Origin: Typhlomys cinereus
Taxonomy: Eukaryota; Chordata; Mammalia; Rodentia; Platacanthomyidae
Assembly (NCBI GenBank): GCA_023101885.1
Contig: JALPQD010000207.1
Coordinates: 277,001-341,000, forward strand
Reading direction: 5' to 3'
Length of the DNA stretch: 64,000 nucleotides
The notes beneath the pieces are model-generated. The model was not told where the DNA came from and did not search any database. It saw only the letters and a program-made list of their open reading frames with translations. Positions 24,307 through 36,844 of this stretch are shown here, piece after piece; the stretch's first letter is position 1; each line of letters starts with the position of its first letter. The position numbers and the translations under genes are program-made.

Positions 24307-25454
24307 AAGATGTCTTGCATAGTCAAATGCTACCTTGAGCTCTCTTCGCTGAACCTCCCCCCGCTTCTGTGCACACGTAGCCTGGTGCCGGCTGCCCAGA
24401 AGCGAAGCGATCCTGGGCCTGAAACATCTGCTAGGTGTGGCCAGGCAGACGTCTTGCCTTTGAAGAGATTGGACCAAGATGACCAACACCTTCTTGGCTC
24501 TTTCTCAGGCAAGGTACAAGCTGTTCCTGGAGAATTGTAACTTGAGCCGGGCCTGGGAGGGACTGTGCTGGTGGCCCACAAGGTTCCAAGGGAGCTCTCA
24601 GGCCAGGGACTGTAGGCTACACTGTGCTCAGGCGCCCCAGAGCTATCTATAGCTGTGGCATGTCACGACCTGGCCTCAGGGAAAGTACTAGAAACTCATC
24701 CTTTTCCCCAAAGAGAGCTGACCACATGCACCTCATGTATAGTTTGCAAATCTAACAGCATTGTGTTTTTCGAGGACCAACGGTAAGGGGTGGTATATGC
24801 CCAGGCCCGAGTAATATGACCTTCAGCAGTAAGTTCTCTCCACTTTGACTGTGACCCTGGGGCCCCACAGCGGAGGATGCGAAGACTTAGAGGGAAACAG
24901 TCCCTTGCTTGCGGTCACAGACCTTAAGCTCAGCCTGGTCCCCTCAGCCAATGTCCCCGCTGCCATCAAGAAAAGGGGAGACAAGGCTATTACTAGTGAA
25001 TAGACTAAAAGTCTAGAGAACCAGGACCGGGCAAATAAGACAGCCAGGGTCTTGGACCTGTCGCTTTGCCTACTCCTCGGATGGGACCATGAGTGCTGGG
25101 TTCGCGTGGGTTGAGGGCAGAGGCCGCAATGGCAGTGACCGCTAGCAGATGACCCACGGGGAAGGGGCTGGTTACAGAGAGTCACAATTGTGTTGCCACG
25201 GCCTGTGTCCTGTTCCTGCCACCAAGAGTCAGCGAGCCGTGGCTGCTCCCGTGATCCGTCTTTCCGCTATCCTGACAGGAAGGATCTCAAATTGAAACTC
25301 TGTGTCTGCCTCCTCCACTGCGTAGGGACTTCGGGCAGGTTGCCATCGTTGTCTTTTCACAGATTGGCCGCTGACACTAAAAAGATACTCAGTCTTTGTT
25401 GAATGCATGGAGAGGTAGTTGGATGGTTGTGTGATAGGTTGGATGAATAAGTGG
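24307..25454. other. Unique intergenic DNA
   Basis: No exon, RNA gene or repeat identified. Confidence 0.4.
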
Positions 25455-25866
25455 TTTATCTGGTCTCTATAGCTCCTCTAAAAGATTACCACAAAGTGGC
25501 TTGAAACAACACAAGTTGTTATGAAAGAGGGTTTCCCTGAGCTTTAATCTAGGGTCATTCCCATTTTCCTCATTTTTCTGGCCTTTTTTCTCCATCTTCA
25601 GAGATGGTCATTTGGGCCAGATCCTTCTCACACTGTTATCCATCTGCCTGGTTCTCTATCCTGAGTCCTTTTCCTGTTCAAGACTCCGTGATTACATTCG
25701 ACTCACTCAGAAAAAAAATCTAAGATAATCTCCTTATTTCAACCTCAGATTATTAGCAACCTAAATTCGATTTGTAACCTTAATCCTCCTTTGCCATTTT
25801 AAGTAATATAATCACCGAGCATGGGGATTAGGATCTCTTTGGGGAGTCATTCTTTCAATCACAGAT
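25455..25866 (-). mobile_element. MLT1-like MaLR LTR, antisense
   Basis: TTACCACAAAGTGGCTTGAAACAACACAAG is the antisense MLT1-type end. Further on come GTAACCTTAATCC and GGGGATTAGGATCTCTTTGGGG in the expected order. Old and diverged. Confidence 0.5.
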
Positions 25867-25867
25867 G

Positions 25868-26045
25868 GTTAGTTAGATGCATGGGTGGATGGAGGATAGA
25901 TGGATGGGTGAAGGGATGGGTGTGTGAAGAGATGGATGGAATGATGGGTGACGGATGGATAGGTAGAATGAAGGGTTAATGGAGGGTGGATGGGTGGACA
26001 GAATAGTAGATTTATGGAAGATGGATGAAATGATGGATGATTGAC
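25868..26045. repeat. Imperfect (GGAT)n minisatellite
   Basis: About 40 GGAT/GGGT-type units, interrupted and diverged. Confidence 0.85.
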
Positions 26046-26361
26046 AAAATGTCAATCAGCTTGGGAGAGCAGAGCTATGGCCTCACATTTGCTGCTTTTT
26101 CTCTTCTGTTTGTGTGGCTAACGACCAGGGAAGAGAATTTCACCAGGCCTGCAGTTTTTTCCATAGCATTTTACCCCCCCAACTGAACTCTGGAACTCCC
26201 AGAGGTGGGGAATTCTATCCCACCTACTAGACTGGCACCCTAAGCTATATCGAGCCCTTCTCTCATGGTGAGTCTGAGAATGACTTCATGAGCCATTCGG
26301 CTGGGGAGGTATATGGGGAGTATAGACAAGGGTCTGGGGTTGGAACCCCTACAAGAATGTA

Positions 26362-26580
26362 ATGGGGGGCTGAGATAGCTCAGTGGGTCAGGTTCCTGCT
26401 CGTAATCCTGGTGACCTCAGTTTGATTCTCCAGGAGCCCACATGATACATGGATTCATTTGTATATTCTCAATCTCTCTCTTTCTCTCCATCTTCCCTTT
26501 TCTCCATTTTCTCCCTCCCTTCCTTCTTCCCTCTGTTTCTCTCAAGTAAATAAACAAACAAACAAATAAATAAAAAAAAT
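26362..26580 (+). repeat. B2-like SINE, short body
   Basis: GGGCTGAGATAGCTCAGTGGG head, pyrimidine-rich body, (AAAC/AAAT)n tail. Confidence 0.65.
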
Positions 26581-26609
26581 AATGTGATAGAGTATGAATA
26601 AGATCTCAG

Positions 26610-27033
26610 CCGGGCTGTAGAGTTGGCTCAGGGGTTAAGAATCTGCTTTGCACGGGAGGCACTGGGGGATGGGGAGGGAGAGGGGTGGGGAGGGGGAGCA
26701 AGGGGTACGGGGGGAGGAGGAGGGAGGGAGGGAACTGGTGTACCTAATAAGTTTGTATGAGCTGAAATAAATAAAATAAAATAAAATAAAAGAATCTGCC
26801 TTGCAAACAGAAGGTCCTGAGTTCAGATCCCAGGTCCCACGTAAAAAACACCAGGTGGAAACAGTAGTGGCCTGCACTTCCAGCCCTGGTGTGATGAGAC
26901 TGGGAAATTCCAGAGTGAAACAAAAAGGAGGTAAAAAGCAATCCAGAATGATCCCTGAAGTCACCCTCCACAGGGACACACAGTGCCCACACACACACAC
27001 TAAAACAAATAAATAACAATAAAAAAGAAGAAT
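26610..27033 (+). repeat. Long-body tRNA-derived SINE interrupted by an L1 end
   Basis: The head GAGTTGGCTCAGGGGTTAAG is split from its continuation AAACAGAAGGTCCTGAGTTC by 26653-26789. The element ends in ACAAATAAATAACAAT. Confidence 0.85.
26653..26789 (+). mobile_element. Short L1 3' insertion nested in a SINE, 16-bp TSD
   Basis: G-rich L1 3' UTR end, GTGTACCTAATAAGTTTGTATG and (AAAAT)n tail. It is flanked by AAGAATCTGCYTTGCA at 26637-26652 and 26790-26805 (one mismatch), a direct sign of target-primed reverse transcription. Confidence 0.88.
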
Positions 27034-27103
27034 TCGGCCATCAAACACGCTCACTTTGGGGGCTTTTAACTGGGATGGAAATCAATCAACTATTTGCCTA
27101 TCC

Positions 27104-27209
27104 CGTGCTTATCTGTTTAAGTATAACATGGTATAATATATAAGAGGTACATATATCGTGCTTATCTGTTTAAGTATAACATGGTATAATATGTAAGAGG
27201 TACATATAT
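27104..27209. repeat. Two tandem copies of a 53-bp AT-rich unit
   Basis: 27104-27156 and 27157-27209 differ at about two bases. Each holds the near-palindromic TATAACATGGTATAATAT. Confidence 0.9.
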
Positions 27210-28049
27210 ATGAGATATAAGATAACAGAGGCATCTGCAAGGGGCAGGGGATGATAGTATAATGGATACTTGTGAACCACCATAAGATCCAAGGACAGCA
27301 ATGGAATTGATCTTGTTAGTTTGCAAGCTCTGTGCAGTCTATCTTGACCACACCTACATCTCCCCAATACTGTGAAGAGTGCCTGGCCTTGTGGACCCAG
27401 ATAACAATGCATTTGGAAAGGTCCCAGGTGGGTCTCCTTTACCCAATCTGTTTCCCCTCCCCCAGAGTGGTCGAAAATCTTGGTTTGTCTCTCCCTGGCT
27501 TTCAGTAAGCAGTTCTATCTATTCATACGAAGCCCCCAATCTATATTGTTTAGTTTTGCTTTGGGGCTTTGAACCGAATGTTGCCTCTTCCTGTTATTAT
27601 GGTTTAGGGTTCACCCATGTGACTACAGTGAATTCTGTCACTGGGTATTTGCAGAGTTCCTGGTTTCTCCTTAGGAACAGCGCTGCTAAAAGCGTCCCGG
27701 GGCTGGGGGTGGGGCTTTGTTCTTAGAATTATTGCTAGTCTTGCAACTGCGCCCATCCAGGTTAAGCATTCATCTCCTCCTCTGTTCCCCAGACCCCTTC
27801 CACACGCTGCCATATCCCAGGCCACTTCTGTGACCTCAAACCAACCCTGGGGGGGGGGAATCTGGGCGAAGGCACAGCTTGGGACTCCTCGAGTCGGAAT
27901 CCATGCCCCATGCCCTGCTTGAGTTCCTCCCGGGCACATCTGGTCCCCTAAGCTCAGAACAGGAAGAGATGAACAAAACTGGGCTCTGGCGTCATGATGT
28001 GCGAGAAGTGAGACCTTGGATAATCCCCGAGTTAGAGCTCCCGTTTCTT
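27210..28049. other. Intergenic DNA, possible ancient repeat, no gene
   Basis: About 27510-27650 faintly resembles an old mammalian-wide L1-type 3' region. The remainder is unique. Confidence 0.3.
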
Positions 28050-28262
28050 TCAACATATTTTATTGATTTGTTTGAAGAGAGGGAGGGAAAGCAAGAGAGG
28101 GCACACGGACCCATGCCACGGAGCATGCCTATTGGGGGGGATCATCAGAGGACAACTTTATGAAGTCACGTCTCTCCTTCCACTGTGAGGGGCTTCGGGG
28201 ATTGAACTCAGGTCACCAGTTTGCAAGCGGCTGCCTTACGCACTGAGCCGCCTCACCAGAAC
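28050..28262 (-). repeat. Antisense B2-like SINE
   Basis: TTTATTGATTTG tail side, GGGGATTGAACTCAGGTCACC and GCACTGAGCCGCCTCACC box. Confidence 0.7.
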
Positions 28263-29339
28263 TCAGAGCTTCAGCTTCCTCAAGCGTGTGAGGTCAGATA
28301 ACCTCTGAGCCGCCCTCTCCACCTTCCCCAGCACCCAGGGGGTGCTCAGGGGAAGCTGCTGTTGGGGAGTCGCTGGTTTCCCTGGTCCTGCGGTGGCCGC
28401 CGCTTGGTTCCTACCGACCCAAAGCTGTAAGATGCTCCCAAGAGCATGCGCCCGGCTCTCCAGAAACGGAGGCCCAGGGGCTTCTGCCCTCTTCCCTACT
28501 GCTGGGCTGAGGGTCCCACACCAACCTGTCCCTGCTCTGGGTATGGGGACTGCCGCAGGACAAGTGGCCCTGGGCGGGTTCCTCCTTCTCCCTCCCCCCC
28601 CTTCTTTGTACTTCTTCCCCTTGTTCTGTCCCATCCTGCTGTATAGAGCAGGAGGTGGTAGTGAAGTGGGGGCGCCTGAGACCTCGTTGCCTTTAGTTCA
28701 GGCTCAGCCGTGTTCACATGCTTTGCCCACCCTCTATAAACCCCTATTAAGTCCCAAGCTCCCTGACCTGACCTGCCACCCCCTTACCTCACTGACTACA
28801 GGTCTGACGAAGCCCCCACTTGTTTTGAAGGACAGCCACAGGGCAGCCCCCTCGGGTGGCACCAGGTCTGGACAGCGATCGGGAACCTGATTTTTTGGGC
28901 AGACCGATGAGCACCCGGAGGAGAGGATTCCAGGTTTGCACCCAGCTTTCAAATGGGGGAGCTGAACTCAGCGTCTCCCGCAGGTTAAGTGGACTGATCC
29001 GCGAGGCACACCTCTGGGGTCCAGCAGGCCTGCATGAGAGAGCAGTGGACCAGGAAAAGGGCGCTCGGGGTGGGGCTCCTAACTGGAGCGTATGTTGGGG
29101 CGTTTTGTCCAAATGGACTGTGGTAACTGGAAGGCGCCCCACCTTGCCGCCCCCTCAGCATAGGAGGTGAGCTCAGGGCTACCTCTTCCAGTCTTGCTCC
29201 AAAAGCCTAGTCTCCAGGGACGAGAAATGGGTGAGGCTGCGTTCTGCAAACTGCACCCCTTCCCACCTGCCAGCGCTCACTCTTCTCCGTTTCCTCCCAG
29301 GGAACCCCCTCCTGGCTGCTGCCACATTCCCTCCGAAGC
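28263..29339. other. GC-moderate unique DNA
   Basis: Long open frames such as 28342-28890 have no homologue I recognise and no splice or start context. Probably non-coding. Confidence 0.4.
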
Positions 29340-29590
29340 CGCCCCCGCACCCCCCCAGGCCCCGCCTCTGCGCCAGGGTGGGAGCCTCAGCAATTCAAGT
29401 TATTTTTAGCCAGGCTGCATCCTCTAGGAGATTCAAGTCGAGGGGAAGCCGCCCCCGCGCCTCCAGAAGCTGCTCGCGGAAAGCTATCGATTAAAACCAG
29501 TGCCGCGCGGGCCGGGCGCCAGGACGGCAGCAGGCGCAGGGCCCGGCCCGCTGGCTCCAGTGCCGGTGTGCCCGCCCGAGTGGCAGGGGT
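29340..29590. promoter_or_regulatory. CpG-rich block with MEF2-type site; candidate promoter or enhancer
   Basis: CpG density rises sharply (29430-29580). Within it lie TTATTTTTAG (29400-29409, a perfect MEF2 consensus) and ATCGAT (29486-29491, CUX/ONECUT-type). No coding exon starts here; an unannotated non-coding transcript is possible. Confidence 0.4.
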
Positions 29591-29799
29591 CCCTGCGTGC
29601 CCTCTACCACCACCTCCCAGCAGCTTCCTTTTAGCTCAACCCCCTGCCCTGCCCCAGTCACTGTGGCTGATCACCCTCAGCCGCCCCTCAATCCCATCAT
29701 TTTTCCAGGCATCGAGCCATAGGGTTGCTTCTCTCTCAATGGGGGGGGGGTAGAGAAGCAGCGTTTGTGGGCTGGCTTTTTGCGCAACCAACCTTTCTG

Positions 29800-30050
<251 letters not shown>

Positions 30051-31052
30051 CTTCTGCCTTCCCCCTGTCTCTCAACAAGGCCTTCACCTTCTGACTACCA
30101 ACCTTGGTCTTTAGGATCTGCCAGAGCAGCAGGCAGGCCCGGGAGGGGAGAGTGGCCTGGGAATTGGCAGGGCCCACACGTGTCTAAATGAGCAGGTGAC
30201 TATATCCGTAACCATAATTCCTGTAGTTATAATTCCTTGCAATGAATGGGCCTGAGACATCCCACCACCCACTTGGGTGTGGTGAGGGTACTTGCTATCA
30301 GAGAAGATGGCAGCGACCACGTGTCACTAATGACAGGAGTGGGGGACCCAGAAAGGGAAGACTGGCCAGTGGCATGGGTGGGGATAAGGGAGCTGCACCT
30401 CCCAACGGCCGCCACGTGCCATCAGCACCCCACTTCTCTCTAACGGAGGGCCTCTCAGGCAAGGCCCTCCTTTGCCTCAAGTTGAATCCCAAGCAGGGTA
30501 CAAGCCCAGAAGGGCTCCCAGGCAAGGATGACCGAAGAAATGAACCTGGGGTGACCACGGGCAAAACCACTTTATTTCTTCGAGCCCGGGTCTCTCCCTT
30601 GCATGGATTAACGAAAGAAGCCCCTGTGAGGATGTAACCAGTGACAACCACACCGTGCCCCCCAGCTTCACTCCCTCGGGGGGGGGGGCTGCTTTGTTTT
30701 CTTCTGCCTGACCCTGGCTTAGGGCCGAGTTCAGGAAAGGTGAGACACCCCCACTCCTTCAATAGTGACAGGGTTCCTGGGGCTTGGGGGGGATGCACAG
30801 ACAGCATAGGGAGGCTGAGACCAGCTGGGAAAGTGGGGAGCATGTGCTGGCCCTGGCCTCTCTCTCCCCTGCCTGCTGCGTCCTCCCCACCTGGCCTGAC
30901 AGAGCCGGCCTCCTCGGTCCCCCCCATAGGCCTACTTTGAGCACAGCCCCCTTGGGTCTCAAATCTCTCCTCTCCTGAGGTTGTACCCCCAGCTCCCCCC
31001 CCCAGCCCCAGCCCCTCTCTAGTCCTTGGCCGCTGCACTCACAGTCAGAGCT

Positions 31053-31095
<43 letters not shown>

Positions 31096-33544
31096 ACAGA
31101 ACAAGAAGATTTGGGGCTTGAGCCTCACAGAAACAGCTGCAGACCTTCACAGCGGATCCCGAGGGTCCCCTTTGTAGGAGTCATGGGAATCTCCTCTGCT
31201 TGTGTGAAGGGACTGGAGAGGTGTGAAGAAGGGGGGGAGGTTGGCAGCCCCTGAGCCATTAGCTGAGTGACTTGCCCAGTGTCGACCGGCTAGGCAAGGA
31301 CTGTGCTTGGCTTGGAACCCACTACCCTTGGCAAAACCCTTTAGTTTTGGGGGAGGCACTTGGGAGACGTTCTGGTGCCTCCTGCCTTGACTTCCCCTGA
31401 GGTCCCTTGCACCTCCCTAAGGCCGGTTCTTTCTCTCTCAATGGGAGCCAAGCTACGGGAGGCAGGCTTCTCCCAGGGTCCAGAAGCCAGTGCTTCCTGG
31501 CAAGAGCTTTCCCAGGACCCCCCGGAAACCAGCAGCAGCAGTTTCTGCAGCCCTCCTACGGACTCACTGCCTGTCCTTACTCAACCCAGCTTCCCAGCCT
31601 CACTAACTCTGCCACACATTCTCCTGGTGCTGTTGGGTAGCTGCTTCCCCCCCCCACACACTCTGTTTCCCCACCCATAGATGCCTGATGATCTTCAAGA
31701 CCCCCTTCTCCAGTGTTGGCTCCCTAAACTCTTAGAGGGGGGTAGGGGGGGGACTGTCTCCCAGGTCACAGCCTCAGACTCCTAGAAAAGAGTGGGGGAC
31801 CAGGAGAGTCAGACTCGAGATGACAGTCCCCCTTGTTCATTCAGAGCGATTCTTTGAAAGGTCACGTCATCCTGCCCTCTCTCCCCCTCTTCAAGAGCCC
31901 TCTGGAGGCTCTCCAGGGAGGGGGGGGCGGTCCTTGGAGGCAGCCAGAGCTTTAACCCAGGGCTGTTTGGCCAGTGGATTCCTTGCTCCCCCATCCCTTT
32001 AAGTCTGGGCTGGTAGACAGGGGTGGGGGGGTGGGGGGCAGGCCTGAGAAGGGCATCCAGGCAGGAAGGGGTTACAGGAGAAAGGGGAGCTGAAAGGGGG
32101 CTGTGGTTACCAAGGCAACCACATTGCTGGGGCCAGTAGAGGCTGCTGGGGAGGGAAAGGAGAGGGGTGTCCCTCCCAGCTCTAGGATTCATTCTTCCTA
32201 TTCAGATGCTCTTTGTTATAAAAGAACTGCCTTAGCCTCTTTTTGTGACTGGGGGGGGAGGTAGAATGGGGGGAGCCACTTGGGGCTTCCTTTCTGCCCA
32301 GTACAGCACTCACCTACTCCACCTCTTCCCTCTCACCTTCCAGCCAGCTCAGTTCAGCACTCCGGAAGCTTCTGGATCCTTACCTGCCTACCTAGTATCC
32401 ACATGCTTAGCGGCCCAGTGTCAGGACCAGGCTCTAGGCTGGCAGAAACCTGTCTTTTTCCAAAAGACACGCCTACCTCCTTTCTAGGACTGCCGAGATT
32501 GGCCAGTGGGCCGGAGTGGAGACGCGACCACCCTGAAGAGCCCCCACCCCATGCATCTGGTCTCCGTGTCTCAGACACAGGTGTCCCTGCCGCTCTGGCC
32601 AGGTGCACACCATTCCGTCTCAGCGTGTGCCTAGATCTTACCAGGGCTGTGGAGACCTCGAGATGCCCGATTCCCCCGTGGGTGGAGTGGGTGCCTGGAA
32701 CTCCTGCCACAGCCCCCCAGGGCTGCTGGGAGACCTTTGGAGCAGACCCTCAGCTTCCAGGGATCTGCAGCCAAGCCCTAGAGACCACCCACTCATGCTC
32801 CCTCGGGTGGGATGCTGCCCTTCTGTCCCCTATGACAGATGGAAAGACCGAGGTTCAGAGAGGGAAACGCCTATGCTCCAGCCTGCTCCTTTAACCCCTA
32901 AGGAGGCAAGGCTTTGGGTAACTGGACGGTGCCCACTGCCGCCCCCGCCCCTCCATCTCTAGAGGAAGACTCCTCAACACCAGCTCAGGAGTTTGAAGCC
33001 CTGGATGACCTGACTCAACCCAGCGAATCCGGCTACAATGGGCACTCAGGGACTACATCTGTGTGTGCGTTAGGGCAGGAGGGGGGTGGGAAGCGGCTGC
33101 CTAGGAACGTCTGGGGCTTCCCAGGCCAGGAAGCAGAAGGGGTGTCTGCGCTGGCGCCCACTTGCTGCAGTGGGACTCAACCTGCGGTCCCATGCTGCCC
33201 CCTCGTGGCACGTTTTTCACATTCTCAGCATTACCCCTGAGCTGGGCCAGGCGCCTTTAGGGAGGGAAAAAAAAAATGAGTCAGTGGTTTGAAACTGAGG
33301 GGGTCTTTGCTGACCCTGCAGGAGGCAGGATCGCACCTCTGCTTAAACCCAGAGACCCTGAGCCCCAGTCTGGAGCCTCAGGCTACTTACAGCACTTTTC
33401 CTTTCTCAGATGCTCTGAAACCTGAGAGTAAAGCTGAAGTAAACTTAAGAATTGTATTTCCCAGCCCTCCTTCCCCTGTTCCTCTTTCAACCTCCAAACC
33501 CTATCATTTAGCTGCTGGTTCTGTCTGTCTTTCAAGTCAGCTGT
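30051..33544. other. Unique intergenic DNA, G-run rich
   Basis: Contains (TG)n at 31051-31092, MIR-like remnants at about 31225-31330 and 32815-32890 (CTATGACAGATGGAAAGACC), and several G7-G9 runs. No exon supported. Confidence 0.4.
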
Positions 33545-33645
33545 TCATCATTACATCTGGTTTTATGCAACGCTGGGGATCGAACCTAGGACTTCATGCA
33601 TGTTAGGCAAGCGCTCTACCAACTGAGCCGCATCTCCAAGCCCTG
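33545..33645 (-). repeat. Antisense ID/B4-type head
   Basis: GCTGGGGATCGAACCTAGGA and GGCAAGCGCTCTACCAACTG form a typical antisense tRNA-like box pair. Confidence 0.75.
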
Positions 33646-34319
33646 CTTTCTTTCTTATTTATTTTGGGTTTTTTCCCCCTCTCTTTCTCTTTTTTCTTTT
33701 GGGTGGGCCTTGAACTTGATATGTACCTGAGGATGACCTTGAATTCCTAACCCCCCTGCATGCACCACCGCGTCTGCTTGATGTGATACGGGGGATTTAG
33801 CTCTCGTAGCTTCCTGCATCCCAGGCAATCAAGCAACCGAGCAACCCTCATCTGCAGCCCTTGATTTTGGAAGGGACCTCTGATTGCACGTGGGACGCTC
33901 ACTCAGGTGTTTAAACTCTGCTGTTTTCATTTGTATGTGGGTAGTCGGGGTAGCATGTGTACACATGTGCATATTCTCATTTGTATTGCCCTCAAGCATG
34001 TGGGTGTACCTGATGCTGGCAATCATCCCCGATCAATCTTCCATCTTCATGTTTTTGAGACGGGGCCTCTAATAAATCCCAGAACTAGTTGAGAGGGTCA
34101 GTGTGACTTGCCGCTTTGCTCTGGGGATGCCCAGTCTCCACCTTCTGAGGTCACAGCACCCAGCTGGCATTTGACCTGGGACCTGGAGATCCAAACTCTG
34201 ATCCTTTGGCTTGAGTGAACAAGGGCTCTAACTGCTGAACCATTGCGCCAGTCCTTAGTCATAGTTTTGCCCTCTGGTGACACAGAACACCTGGTCCCTC
34301 ATCTGGGATTTAAAATAAT

Positions 34320-34558
34320 TTTTAATTATTTACTCACTCTTGTATGTGTGTGTCTGTGTGTGTGTACTGTGGAGGACCAAGGATGACTTTGGGAATCATC
34401 CTGGATTGCTTGTACCTCCTTCTTGTGGAGGCCACAGCTGTTTCTACCTGTTTTTTTTGTTTTGTTTTGTTTTTCCCATGTGGGACCTGGGATCCGAACT
34501 CAGGACCTTCTGCTTGTGAAGCAGAGTCTTAACCACTGAGCCATCTCTCTAGCCCACC
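34320..34558 (-). repeat. Antisense long-body tRNA-derived SINE
   Basis: TTTAATTATTTACTCACTC tail to CACTGAGCCATCTCTCTAGCCC. An older antisense relative precedes it at about 34130-34255. Confidence 0.85.
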
Positions 34559-34914
34559 ACTGGGATTTTTAAAAGTAGATCCAGAGCCCAAAGGAATGCT
34601 CAGGGACCTCCTCTTCCCTGCCCCTCCCATACTCTGCTAATCTTCTCTCCCAAACACACTGTAGTTCCATCTCTCTAGAGCTCAGAGGTTGAAAGCGACC
34701 AGCACCCCTGAAGACCACTGGTCTCTCCCACCCTGGCTCTCTCTTCTTCTTCCTTAGGTTTTCACATGGAGTTTGGTACTCCATCACTAAATTAAAGTTT
34801 AATTTAACCAAACAATTCTCTCTCTCTCTCTCTCTTTCTCTCTCTGTCCCCACATCTCACCCTAGTGACTGAACCTCAGGCATTATATGTGTGCTAGTCA
34901 AGAAAGCAAGAGCT

Positions 34915-35152
34915 AGAGCGGAGAGATGGCTCAAGGGTTAAGACTCTGCCTCACAAGCAGAAGGTCCTGACTTCGGATCCTAGGTCCCACATAAAAATAC
35001 CAGGCAGAAATGGCAGTCTGTCTGTACTTCTGACCCTGGTGGATAGAGCCTGGAAATCCCAGAGTGAAGCAAAAAGGAGGTAAAAGCAATCCAGGATGCT
35101 TCCCAAAGTCACCCTTGGTCCTCCACAGGGACACACAGGGACATACTCTCTG

Positions 35153-35194
<42 letters not shown>

Positions 35195-35212
35195 TAAACT
35201 TAAAAAAAGAAA
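34915..35212 (+). repeat. Long-body tRNA-derived SINE, full length
   Basis: Head GCGGAGAGATGGCTCAAGGG to (CA)n at 35155-35190 and TAAATAAACTT. Imperfect AAGAAAGCAAGAGCT duplications flank it. Confidence 0.85.
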
Positions 35213-35257
35213 ATAAGAGTTCTACCACTAAACTACTTCCCTAGTCTAGCAGTTACT

Positions 35258-35390
35258 ATTTTATTTATTCTATGTGTGTGTTTGTGTCTCTGTGTGTATT
35301 AGAGGACCCTGTGTGTCCGAAGAGGCCCAGGGGTGACTTCTGGAATCACTACTTCTATCTCCTTTTTGCTTCGCTCTGGGATTTGCCGGG
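35258..35390 (-). repeat. Antisense SINE body, cut at the inverted repeat
   Basis: Follows the family body up to TTCGCTCTGGGATTTGCC, then ends abruptly where the inverted duplication begins. Confidence 0.75.
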
Positions 35391-35762
35391 CAGCAGCCCA
35401 GGGGGAGGGCAGTAAGAAGAATGAGGACCTTTCTTTGACTGTAACCTGCAGAGATTTGTCCAGTGGAGGCACGACCCGGAGCCGCCAGCCTGCCGTGCTT
35501 CTAAAAGTGTGGTGAATGATAAAGCCAGCCACATGCAAGGACTGGTTTTCCTTCTAGGAACTAGAACTAGGAAAACAAGAAGCTGTTTATTCTCTTCTCT
35601 GTCCCTTCTCTCTCTGTCTCTCCCCTCCATAAGTGAAATCTTACAGAGGACACTTTCATGATCCAATTGGTTGCATCTTCTCATAATTGGAAGACATCTT
35701 TCCATGCCTGTGAAAATCCTTTCTAACCCTATTAAAATTTGTTATGTGGGGGTGTATGTGTG
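35391..35762 (+). repeat. Inverted duplication, copy A (372 bp)
   Basis: Matches the reverse complement of 37430-37801 with two differences seen. Contains no recognisable gene; the shared open frame on one strand reflects identity, not coding. It is bounded on the right by a TG-rich SINE tail. Confidence 0.92.
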
Positions 35763-35782
35763 TGTGTGTGGGGGGGTGTAGA

Positions 35783-35903
35783 ACGGGAAGTGTAGACCAT
35801 TGCCATTTCCTCTTGGTGCTTTTACATGAGATCCTGGATCCGAACTCAGGTCCTTCTGTTTGTGAGGAAGTCTTAAACCCTGAGCCATCTCTCCAGCTCC
35901 TAG
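35783..35903 (-). repeat. Antisense tRNA-derived SINE, 5' half
   Basis: GATCCGAACTCAGGTCCTTC and CTGAGCCATCTCTCCAGCTCC. It abuts copy A of the inverted duplication. Confidence 0.8.
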
Positions 35904-35904
35904 C

Positions 35905-36085
35905 AGTTACTATTTAAACGTGTGTTGCATTTAGTTATTTAGTGTGTATACGCCCACATTTGGAAGTCAGAGAACAACTCATGGAAATCAGTTTTCTCCT
36001 TCTGCCATGTGGATTCTGGGAATCAAACTCAGGTTACCTGGTTTTGGTGGCAAGCGCCTTTACCCCTAAGCCACCTCCCAGGCCC
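35905..36085 (-). repeat. Antisense B2-like SINE, old
   Basis: GGGAATCAAACTCAGGTTACC and CCCTAAGCCACCTCCCAGGCCC. Confidence 0.6.
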
Positions 36086-36844
36086 TGGCCATGACTGTTT
36101 TTAGCCCCATTATGCTGAGAACCACAGCTTAGCGATGAAGCAGAGCTCCAGGTGCACTGGAAGAGCTGACTCTTCGCTCTGAATCCCCTCCGGGCCAGCA
36201 GACCTCTTACCCCTGATCCTGTCATCTGCCTGGATTTGTGAAATGTGCACATTTCGTTCCTGGATCACTTACAGGGTACCCACATACATCCACACTGCGA
36301 AAACAGCCCCAGATGCCTGTAACCGCGTGACTTTGCTGACCATGCACCAGGGGGCCTTGTTCGGACTGAGAATGTGGATCTGGGAAGCTGCGTAGCTGGG
36401 ACAGATGGGATGCAGATTGCTTAGTCCATCTGCCTCCATCTTGAGCTCAAGACATTTGAGATGGAGTTGATGACTACGCTCTGCTGAGTCCAGTCGGCGC
36501 TTTGCCCAAAAGGCTATCATCTATGTCTCAGGGGCAGCAGGAAGGCCCAGGTCTCCACATGGTCATGGCAGCAGCCATTCATTTGGGAAGGTGGGAGGGC
36601 CTTAACCCTAGGGGGGTCCCTCGAAGAAGGGTTAAGCTCTTCGTTTATCTTTGTGCATGAAACTTCTTTATCTGTCCTCAAAATAGCATTTTATTTATTA
36701 ATTTATCACTTATGTGTGGTGAAGGATAGAATCCAAGGAATGGCATATGTCAGGCCTGTGCTTTACCAGGGAGCTACATGCAAGTCCCTGGCATAGTATT
36801 TTCACACGTCTACATGGGATGCTTTGTACATGTTGTTTTGCATA

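Noticed and set aside
30298..31038. 246-codon minus-strand open frame
   Set aside because: GC- and G-run-rich DNA with no recognisable domain, promoter or splice context.
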